From: Ianthella basta
Taxonomy: Eukaryota; Porifera; Demospongiae; Verongiida; Ianthellidae
Direction: 5' to 3'
Assembly (NCBI GenBank): GCA_964019415.1
Contig: OZ025871.1
Coordinates: forward strand, 8,172,713 to 8,236,712
DNA length: 64,000 nucleotides
Numbering within the stretch: position 1 is the stretch's first letter; the number at the start of each line of letters is the position of its first letter. The notes beneath the pieces were generated by a model that did not search any database, had not been told where the DNA came from, and saw only the letters and a list, made by a program, of their open reading frames with translations. Both the position numbers and the translations under genes were made by a program. Positions 12,462 to 64,000 of the stretch are shown piece by piece.

Positions 12462-13150
12462 TGTTAAGACTTCAGAATGACCTCCATAATGAAGTCTGTC
12501 TATATGCTCTGCCTGATGTTAGCTAGTTAGCTAGCTAGCTAGCTAGGCCATCACCTGTCAGTGGGCAGCTGCTTGATGCTATATAGCTAAAATGACGAGT
12601 TAGCTACCTCAACTGAAAACAGTTTTAAAATGCCCATGTAGCTACAGTAATCTAAAAGTTGGCGAATCCATTCATCTTTCAGCTATGGCAGTGAATGAAG
12701 GCCAACCCAGCTAATAATAAAAAGTCATGGAGCGATAATTGTGACGTCATAGTCGCCATTTGTGGAATTCCCCTCATCTTCTCAGGCTCGCTGTGTAACT
12801 GTGTGAACACGATCGGTGTTTTTGGATCTTTCCCCACGATCTGTGTAGCCACAGAGAACGCCAAGACGGTGTGACAACTTGTACTCTTGGTCCTTCATGG
12901 AATATCCAACTTACACTGATAGGTAAGGTGAGTTTTTATTATCAAACTCTACCGCCTGAGAATGGTAGCTACATCCATCAAACGTCGCCCTTTACTGAAG
13001 AGTATCGGCTCTAGTCTCGCTTGCTTTCTCTGTTAATCATTGTTGTGTCATGCCACTTCATCATGCACTTAACTGGTTTGTTTCGTATCGCCTCTTCTAC
13101 ACGTGTAGCTATGCTATTTGGTAGATAACAGTTAGCTAGACGGATCTGAT
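12462..13150 (+). promoter_or_regulatory. Promoter and first-exon region, copy 1 of a direct duplication
   Basis: This region is similar along its length to 15150-15860. It holds a palindromic CRE (TGACGTCA, 12742-12749) a few bases before a reverse YY1-type core (cgccat, about 12754). A CpG-richer segment follows and then splice-donor-like sequences (GTAAGG and GTGAGT, about 12923-12933). It is probably a promoter with an untranslated first exon for the large gene downstream; this is inference from motifs, CpG content, conservation between copies and position. Confidence 0.5.
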
Positions 13151-13462
13151 TGGCTTGTATTAGACTTAGCATTGAGAAGAGATCCTTTCAGGGAGTGTGG
13201 CGTCTTCTGTCTTTGCTCTACTGTCAGCACTTCACTGAACAGCTCTGTGCGTTTGTACCCTTCGTACATGTGTCACTGAGCCTTGAGTGTTTCATACTGT
13301 AAGCAATGGATGGGTTTGAAAAGCAAATGGCTAGCGATGTGACATCACTATAGTCATTGCTACTTTGCGCATTATGGCAATCACCCAGTATTGCTATTAG
13401 CTACTGCTTAACCATTTTGTATAACTACTCTGAAAATAGTATGTATAGATTATGTAGAGAAG

Positions 13463-13857
13463 TAGCCTCGTTCCCAGGCCGTTCAAGTATATTAGCGCGG
13501 GGGCGAAAAGGACGGCCTGGGAACCACTGTTTGCGAATGCACAAAGATTTTTCAGCAAATAACTATCTTGTAAGAGCTACAGCTCTAGTTATTTGCCTGC
13601 CTTGCCTTAGAGAAGATGTATGGCAAGGCTGTCACGAAGAGCGCGGCTTCTGGAAGCTTCCTCGCTGCGGATATCCCTTTGCACTCGTATACGCAGCAGC
13701 TAGCAGGCTAGGGCAGAATGGCTCAGCTTACAATAGCAGAGAAATGCTATGTTGGAATGTGACGGAGAGTCAGACAGGCTCACATGTATGCAATAGTCGG
13801 CACACAACCTTACCGCGAGCCGTATTAGATCCAGACAACGGCCTGGGAAAGAGGCTA
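13463..13857 (+). mobile_element. Non-autonomous DNA transposon (MITE), copy 1
   Basis: The ends are inverted repeats: tagcctcgttcccaggccgt at the left, and its near complement cggcctgggaaagaggcta at the right. A second inverted copy of the family lies at about 22.69-23.06 kb. The sequence is GC- and CpG-rich relative to its surroundings and does not code for a transposase. The superfamily is not assigned. Confidence 0.6.
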
Positions 13858-14710
13858 GGCAGTGCTAAAAGAGTGTGACAGGAGACCATAGTGAGTGTGG
13901 TGTGGTGCAAAACAAAGAGATACTGCATATGGAAGACACAGCAATGTGAGGGGTAGAATTCAGCAAGAAAGGGTGCCTGTAGCACTGTCCTCACTGCATA
14001 CAATACAGAGATTGTAATAGCATAGAGTCCAGTCCATCTGTCCAGTTCTGTGAAGCCCTACTACACTTGTGTACTCACTGGTCTGGTCTGTGGGCATCAC
14101 TGCTATGGGCTGCGGTGGTCACTAATTGAAGAGGTGGGAATCACTATTAGCTGATGGAGATTGTGTGATTCTAGCAGTTGAGGGGCTTGAGGTAAAATAC
14201 AGCAATATGAGGAGAGCTATGTGACTGGTTGTGCTAAACCTGCTGCACATAACACATAATGACCTCTTTGCTACTGAAGCACTAATCAGCCTGTGCACTT
14301 AAAAATTAGGGGGAGGGACATTAACTCGTTACTACCAGTATGTGTGCATGATTCCATAAACAGTATCGAGGCCTCCTTAGTTTCCAAACTCTTCTGCCTT
14401 TGCAGGGGGAGTTAGGAGAAGGGGGTTACAAGAAGTGTGCCTAAAGCACCGTCCCCACTACCTACCACACAGAGATTGTATCAGCATATAGTCCACATCC
14501 CACTCTCTCTCCCCGACAAGGGTCCATTTTGTTACTTTGACTGTAGCACACAACTAGGAGCAATGTACAGTATGTGCCATTACAGGTACTGTATGTACAG
14601 TGTAGAGCCACATAGTACCTGAGTGGAGTACATGTTGCACACACATACACACACACACATGTACATACAGAGTTAATAACAAAACTGAGGCAATAACAGA
14701 CAAGGTAGAG

Positions 14711-14850
14711 GGGTTAGCAAGGGATGGAGGGGCAGAGGGAGGGTGGGAAAGGGGAAAGAAAGGGAGGGTAACGGAGGGTGACGAGAGGGTAAGGGAATAG
14801 GAAGGGAATGGCAGAGGGATGCAGGAAGTGGTAGAGTAGAGAGGGGTGGG
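14711..14850. repeat. Purine-rich G-run tract
   Basis: About 140 bp almost entirely of A and G with repeated runs of three or four Gs (gagggtgggaaaggggaaag). It is a low-complexity tract with potential for triplex or quadruplex structure; no gene is seen in it. Confidence 0.6.
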
Positions 14851-15149
14851 GAGTGACCAGACACTGGTACGTCCACAGCTGCAGTAGAGTGTTCAGTGAT
14901 ATACCATTGTACATGTACAGTAATAACCACTGCCACACAAACTGGTATGAAGCTATAAGGAAGGGCACACACATAACAGGATTCAATGAACACATACCTC
15001 AGGGCACACTGAGGGAGGGCAAGAAATGCTAAACAATAAGGGGTGAAGTGAGAACACTGCCGCTACAGTGAGGGACACAGATGAAGAAGACAACCAGATC
15101 AACAACCAAACCAATGGTGCACTGACCGCTACATGGCATTAACATGTAG

Positions 15150-15860
15150 TTAAGACTTCAGTGTGACCTCCGTACTAAAGTGTGCCAACTTGCTCTGCCT
15201 GATGTTAGTTAGCTAGCAAGCTAGTTAGGCTATCACTTGTGGGCAGTCACTTGATGCTGAATGTGCTAGCTAGCTATCTCAATTGAAAGCAGCTTCAAAT
15301 GTCCATGTGGCTACAGTATTCTGTATTGTCGACAAATCCATTCAATCTTTCAGCTCAGTCTCGCACGCCGAACCCCCATGCGGAAGGGGGTCTGGTGCGC
15401 GAGTCCAGCAAAATTATAAAAACCATGCAATCACGTCACATAGCTGCCATTTTGGAATTCCCCTCCACTTCTCTGGGCTACTGTGATCACGATTCCTATT
15501 GGTGGCTTTGGATCCTTCCCCACGATCTGTGTTGTCTCTTCGAAGGCCAAGACGGTGCGATAACTTATACACTTCGTCTTTCATGGAATTTCCAACTTAC
15601 TCTGATTGGTAGGGTGAGTTTTATCAACCGTTCACCACCTGCCTGAGAATCGTATCTACACCCATCAAACGTCGCCCTTTACTGAAGTGTGGCGGCTCTA
15701 ATCTCGCTTGCTTTAATGGCTCGCCTGCCTATTAATCATTGTTTCGTCATGTCTTTTGTTTGTATATACGCTATGTTACCTGTTTGTTTCGTGCCACCTT
15801 CTTTACACGTGTAGTTAGCTACGCTATGTGTTAGATAGCAATTAGCTAGACAGATGTACA
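15150..15860 (+). promoter_or_regulatory. Promoter and first-exon region, copy 2, adjacent to the first coding exon
   Basis: This is the second copy of the block at 12.46-13.15 kb. Shared landmarks are the gacttcag and ctctgcctgatgtt start, the ggaattcccctc segment, ccttccccacgatctgtg, the catcaaacgtcgccctttac segment and the tacacgtgtag end. The CRE is reduced to cacgtcac (15432), but a YY1-like gccatttt remains at 15446. A donor-like GTGAGT lies at about 15613. The first coding exon starts at 15931, so this copy is the nearer candidate promoter. Confidence 0.5.
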
Positions 15861-15930
15861 GCTGGTGACATGCATTATTAGTATGTGCTATAAGGTCTCT
15901 ATCCTGGTCCCTCATTCTGTCCTGCTGTAG

Positions 15931-58831
<42,901 letters not shown>

Positions 58832-60031
58832 TTCAGCAATTAACTTTTGCCAATAGTTGTCAGTTATTTGACTGCTGTGCTGTTGTCCTACTGATGGCCA
58901 TGTGCCATTTGCTGCACAGAATGATATTTCTATAGTATTCTGCACCTAAGACACATTGAAAGTTGTAAAAATGTGTCAAGGCCTAGCTGTGCATAATGGA
59001 ACAGCAGCCTTTCCTGACGGGATTGATCTGCCCTTTGTTTGGTATACATCACAGACACGCATGACATGCAACTAAAGGTTCTGCACATGTTAGTCTCTTA
59101 CTTTAGCTGTGTCTCCACCATGTATTGCGATTAATTATTATACGACGTGGTGACAATCGTGTCCATGTTGTGTGAGTTCAAGTTTCCTGTATGATTGCAA
59201 CGTATCTACGTATTCCTCATTACAATTAGTGTATAACATAATACAGTTGGTTAATTTGCTGTAAAAGTGACATTGGTAAGACTGTGAAAAATGATGGTCA
59301 CCTTTTGTGTGACAGTTATTGAAATTATTAGTACAGTCATGTGTAGCTACGTATATAGAGATTTCCAGTTTGATGTGTAGGCTGTCAGTGAAATGTTCTA
59401 AGGGATAAGTTCGCATCCATCCGTGATGCTGATTGCATTTCTGATGTGCCTTCTCACTGGTTAGACTGTTAATTGTTTGACTTCCTTCATTTGAGTGGAT
59501 ATACGTATGGTGTAAACTGTGTTCCAGGCATGCCTGGTAATAGAACTGTTGTATTTGTTCTCTGTTTGGCCATGTTGTTTCATGGGTTTATTAGATTGTG
59601 TGTTTGTCGTTAAGTACTAACTAATTTATTTGAGCACTTGCAAGACTAAATGTAAACATGGATAAAACCAGTCATGGATCAACAAGTGAACTGTGTTTGT
59701 CATTGATAGAATAATAGTCGGCTGTAATTATTCATATGCGCCAATGCCAGTGCAAAGTGCAGTGATTTTTGCTGTAGTGTTTCACATAGTGGAGACTGAG
59801 GATGCGATATAGTTAAATTATGCTTTATTTAAATAATGAATTCTAGAATGCAAGTCTTTGAGCTTACCTAATACATTGGCCTACAGCAACATGATTGGAG
59901 AGATAAGTAGGTATACACCATGAGAATTGCCGAACAGACAGTTGTTTCTTATGATACTTGAATTACATGCTCGTTAGCTGAAGTAAGTAAAGTAATGAAA
60001 GGATGAGTCTAGATGGCTGGGACAACGCAGT

Positions 60032-60352
60032 GCAGGCCCGTACGCAGGGGGGGGGGGGGTTCGAGGGTTTGAAAGAACCTCCCTCTTGCCTAGGAGTTCC
60101 GCCTGAGGAGCAACTTTTATGACTTTATAGCTATACAGAATCTGAGTATACTATACAGTAGTCATACAATGGACAGTGCCACTCAAAAACCCTGTTAAGC
60201 AGTAAAAGACCAGCTTAGCTGCTAGCAAGCACAAGGTGGATACTCTCCTTGTGGACACCAAAATTGTGCTACGTGTCAATCTATATATGATGAGTTCCAC
60301 TTTGAGAGCAGAAGACCCCCCCCCCATTAGTCTCAGAGCTGTGTACAGGCCA
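60032..60352. mobile_element. Possible non-autonomous DNA transposon with G-run ends
   Basis: caggcccgtacgcag then a G run at the left; a C run, then ctgtgtacaggcc at the right, forming imperfect inverted repeats. gcagtg flanks both sides as a possible target duplication. Family not assigned. Confidence 0.4.
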
Positions 60353-61322
60353 GCAGTGGTAAGTAGTCTAGCTGTTTAACTGCGCGAAAGTTGTTATACA
60401 TGGTGCTTCCAGTTGACTCTGTGAGATGGAGTATTCAAGGTTGTCTGCACAGCGCCATAGATGTGACCCTCCCAGTGACAGCCATGCCTGACAGCACAAG
60501 CAGACCATCAATATAAATGTGAAGAGAAATGGACTAAAATTATGTTATGGAATGCTATTGTCCAGGTGTCAAAAGCATCATCCAAACAAACATGCATTTT
60601 ATATCCTTTCTGTAGATAGCAGTTGGTGACAGCTTTCATTGCCCCTGAATACAGACTAGTGCAACAGCACGGTTTGAAGCCAACTACAAGTTTTGGGTCA
60701 CAAAGAGTTATTCCATGACCAATTAAAAGTTATGCAGAAAGGAAAGACCACTCTGAAATCTCTGCAGTGATAAAATGCATTAGCATGCAATTTCATCACA
60801 ATTGGCTGAAACTGATGGATCTTTAAAGTCTTTCAGCTGAGAAGTAGCATCAGTAAAAGCAATGAAGCCATTCCTCAGAAGTGAAGTGAATAAACAAGAA
60901 AAATATGGATGCAATATGCTATGAGTGTTTGATTATAGTCTGAACCTAGTGAGTCAGCGCAGTGTTGCCACAGTAAAGATCACGAGCTCTTGGTTTGCTT
61001 CAGGGGAACCAAAACTTGATCAGTTTCCACTGAGGTGAGAACAGAATCACGAATACCTAGTGAATGTACAGTGTAGAGCTGGCAGCTGTTTTGTACAGTT
61101 GCTTTAAATTATAAGACTTATTCACAGGCATAAGCAGGTCTGACTCTCCCTGTTTCTCTAACAAGCTTACACCCATATACAGGACAATCTGCTTTCCCTT
61201 TGACCAAAGACAGCGTCTGTCTTAACTTCCAATGATGATGTAACTGGTAGTGAAGACTCCGTCGTATCATCAAAAGAAACGGCTTTCAGTGTATCATCAT
61301 GCACCTGTATGTGTCATGGGGT

Positions 61323-61354
61323 AATAATAATAATAATATAATAATAATAATAAT
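61323..61354. repeat. TAA microsatellite
   Basis: A short (TAA)n run with one interruption. Confidence 0.85.
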
Positions 61355-62214
61355 TGATCTTATTTAATGTGGGGATTATTAGTCAGATGGCTACTCTTCC
61401 AGGCACCACAATACATTCATAGTTCAAACAACATAGACACACATATAGTAAATCAATTAGTTATTTGTTCAGTGGGGCTGTTTGTTGTAAGGGGGGTGCT
61501 GCCACCAAAACTTTTCTGCCATGGTCTGGGCTTGAGCTTCAACTTGAAACATCCCATAATCATGGATCTTGAATCTAGTGCTTCAGCTCCAGACCACCAA
61601 CACCCCCCAGTAGGTACACTAGATTCTGCATGCAATTGCTAACTATACAGCCTTTCCTCATCAACACTTTGCTCAATGCAGCTTGGTAGTATGTATGTAT
61701 GTTGGAAGATGAATAGCTGGCATGATTGTGCAATAGTATAATTATAGTCTCGCATGGCAGCCTGTTGTGAAGCAGGTGGACATATAGGGGGTGATAGCAA
61801 GACTATTGCCAAATAAGGGAGGCGTGGCAAAATGTTGCCTGATGTAGGGATGGTGAAAACGTATTCAAAGTCAGCAAATGTGTTGACATGTTCAGGAGGT
61901 TTTCTGCCAGTTGGTTTTGCCATGCCGCACAGATTTGCCCTGCACAAGCTACACGATGTATGCATATTCCTTTTATGCTAGTATAGAATGACATGCAGGA
62001 ATGAATTGGATGACAGATTTAATTGCTATATACTTATTTGGCTATTGGCAAAAGTAGCCATAGTTATAAAACTAGCAAAGAAGATAGCTCAGTGGAGTTG
62101 AAAATGAATAATTTTATACTTATTTGGTGTGTGTAAGTAGGATTCAGAAGCAACAGTTAGGTTGGCATTTCTATTGTAGTCCATTAGATAACAGAATTTT
62201 CATGAAGGTACTGA

Positions 62215-62868
62215 AGTAGTGTGTGGAAGAAAGAAAGTCAGAAAGGAGAAGCAGACTGCATGGTTGAGCAAGGAGGTTAAAGTGGCAGTAAGAAACAAGA
62301 AGGATGCATAAGAGGTGGCTACGTACAAGTGAAAACTGTGGAAGCTAAGGAAGGTTACCTGAAGGCCAAAAGGGTGGCATGTCATGCAGTGAGGAATGCA
62401 AAAATGAGGAATGGAAGAAAATGGGTAAGGCGCTGCAGGGAGATTTTCAACACAATCAGAGGAGGTTTTGGGCGAAGATAAGAGATAGGACAAAGGGTAG
62501 CTGTGAAGTGTGAAGAGTATGTGACGAAAGTGGACAGGTGCTGTGTGAGGAGGTAGAGGTTAGGAAAAGGTGGAAAAAGTACTTTGCATCGCTGCTGCAG
62601 AGTGAAGGAGTCCAACAAAATGAACACATAGATGCAAGTGGAGAGGAGTAACAAGTAGAGGGGAATAGACACGAGAGGATAAGTTTGGAAGAAGTGTGCA
62701 CAAGCATCTGGAGAATGAAGAATAGGAAAGCACCAGGAGTATATGGGGTCACTGGAGAAATGCTGAAGGTAGGTGGAGGGGTAGTGGTAGAGTGGCTGCA
62801 CAAGATCATGGACCTGGCATGGAAGAGTGGGAGTGTTCCAGTGGATTAGCAGAGGGCACTGATAGTCC
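62215..62868 (+). pseudogene. LINE fragment, plus strand (linker and start of reverse transcriptase)
   Basis: In one or another frame it encodes AWLSKEVKVAVRNKKDA, then RWKKYFASLLQSEGVQQ, then IWRMKNRKAPGVYGVTGEML and WKSGSVPVD. These are the pre-RT region and first RT motifs of a non-LTR retrotransposon. Stops and frame changes are frequent, so it is dead. It stops where the opposite-strand fragment ends. Confidence 0.75.
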
Positions 62869-62869
62869 C

Positions 62870-64000
62870 ATGTTTGAATGATCACTTTGGATGCTGCACC
62901 TATTCTGTGATCTACCTCTGCTTCACATGATCCCTCCTTATTCAAGATGGCTCCCAGGTTCTTCGTTGACTTCACTTTTTCTACCTCCGCTCCATTCACT
63001 GTAATGTAGTATGTGCCTCCTCCTCTCTTCACCACCATTACCTTTGTCGTTCATTAATTGCTTGTCATTCTCCATTTCTTCATCACTTCATCCAGCACTT
63101 TCAGATTACTTTCTGCATCCTCATCTCTTTCTGCCATTAACATTAGGTCATCGGCAAACAATAGGAGCTGTATCGTGCCTGTTTCCATTTCAATCCCTCC
63201 TTCAAACTTCTGTTTTGCCTCTCTCACTATGTTGTCCATAAAGATGTTAAATAGCCTTGGTGACAGAGTGCATCCCTGTCTCACTCCTTGCCCTATTCCA
63301 AACCAGTCCAATTTCTGACCCTGAACCCTGACACACGCCTTACCATCATCGTGTAGTGACCTCACTGCTCTTATATATCAGCTCACTATTCACTCCATAT
63401 GCTCTCAGCACTCTCCACAATAACTCTCTCTCTACCCTGTCGTATGCTTTTGCTAAGTCCACGCAAACCATCAGCATTCTCTTGTTCTTTTCAATGATCT
63501 TCTCTCCTACGTAACTGCCTGAGTAAACAACTGGTCTACACAGCTCCTTCTCCTCCAGAAAGCTCTCTGCTCTTCCAACACTTTTCCTTCAGTGATTGTC
63601 CTCATTCTCTACTCCAACACACTGGCATACACCTTGCCAGGTATGCTCAGCAAACTGATACCATGGTAATTTTCGCATTGAGTTTTGCTTCCTTTCTTGT
63701 GGATTGGGACAATCAGAGCCATTCTGCTAGTCCACTAGAACACTCCTACTCTTCCATGCCAGGTCCATGATCTTGTGCAGACACTCTACCACTACCCCTC
63801 CACCTACCTTCAGCATTTCTCCAGTGACCCCACATACTCTTGGTGCTTTGCTATTCCTCATTCTCCAGATGCTTGTGCACACTTATTCCAAACTTATCCT
63901 CTCGTGTCTATTCCCCTCTACTTGTTACTCTTCTCCACTTGCATCTCTGTGTTCATTTTGTTGGACTCCTTCACCCTGCAACAGCAATGCAAAGTACTTT
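62870..64000 (-). pseudogene. LINE fragment, minus strand (reverse transcriptase)
   Basis: Running leftward from the window edge it encodes NRKAP-like RT motif 1-2, a YHGISLLSIPGKVYA block, the VDLAKAYD-type catalytic block, then GIGQGVRQGCTLSPRLFNIF, the catalytic LLLFADDLMLMAE, and the C-terminal KSTKNLGAILNKEGSCEAEV. Several stops and frame changes are present (one open run is 63054-63365). It continues past the window. About 290 bp overlaps the plus-strand fragment as an inverted repeat. The clade is not assigned. Confidence 0.8.

Larger units (their letters stand above)
58832..62200. other. Stretch without a recognisable gene
   Basis: No A- or B-type LRR exon, no phased exons and no RNA gene are seen. 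It contains the possible MITE at 60.03-60.35 kb and a TAA microsatellite at 61.32 kb. Whether it is downstream of the NLR gene or inside a last intron is unknown. Confidence 0.45.

Noticed and set aside
60032-60352. Hammerhead ribozyme search hit near gatgagttcc
   Set aside because: The neighbouring CTGANGA and GAAA boxes are absent; only a chance partial match.
58832-62200. Additional LRR-like A or B exon after B5
   Set aside because: I looked for the PLDVVC and NKT/NTT signatures and their DNA equivalents and found none in this stretch.

Overview
The window looks like animal nuclear DNA, most likely a sponge (demosponge) or another early-branching invertebrate. Genes are split into many short exons with GT-AG introns, TG/CA microsatellites are frequent, and the main gene encodes a metazoan NLR-type immune sensor. 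The species is not identified. The assignment is inference from the NLR architecture (death-fold, NACHT, repeated LRR-like exons) and the 2A-like motif, both known from echinoderm and sponge-type NLR families.

Layout. (1) About 1-9.2 kb, plus strand: the 3' part of a gene for an acidic, Gln/Ser/Pro-rich, probably nuclear protein with a SUMO-interaction-like motif. I do not recognise its family. (2) 9.2-12.4 kb: no gene seen. (3) 12.46-13.15 kb and 15.15-15.86 kb: two diverged copies of a promoter plus probable untranslated first exon. (4) About 15.9-58.8 kb, plus strand: one very large gene whose 20 exons agree in splice phase throughout. In order it encodes a membrane-segment-rich part (about 315 residues, five exons plus the start of a sixth), a perfect 2A-like sequence (DVEVNPGP), a CARD-like death-fold exon, a linker, a NACHT exon, and five alternating pairs of LRR-like exons (A then B). 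The last three B-A steps lie in near-identical tandem genomic units of about 4.7-5.7 kb. Three units carry an internal CRE + YY1 promoter-like block with a conserved splice donor. (5) 59-62.2 kb: no gene seen, a few repeats. (6) 62.2-64 kb: two LINE fragments in opposite orientation.

Mobile DNA is dense in the NLR introns. The clearest case is an insertion at 17.28-19.07 kb made of 374-bp tandem and inverted units, each with a complete hammerhead ribozyme, bounded by a 14-16 bp direct repeat: a retrozyme/Penelope-like array. Three degenerate hammerhead-like remnants lie at 16.70, 27.14 and 37.71 kb. A 557-bp element with 53-bp terminal inverted repeats and 9-bp target duplications carries a RecQ helicase exon including its splice donor (Pack-type capture), and is itself inserted in a pogo-like MITE. 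A broken Ty3/gypsy-type LTR fossil sits antisense in the intron between the 2A exon and the CARD exon.

How it may work together (inference): ribosomal skipping at the 2A motif would release a membrane polypeptide and a CARD-NACHT-LRR sensor from one transcript, or, if translation starts further downstream, use the hydrophobic 2A segment as a signal sequence. The LRR array has grown by recent duplication in its middle, and the duplicated promoter-like blocks could start shorter LRR-only transcripts.
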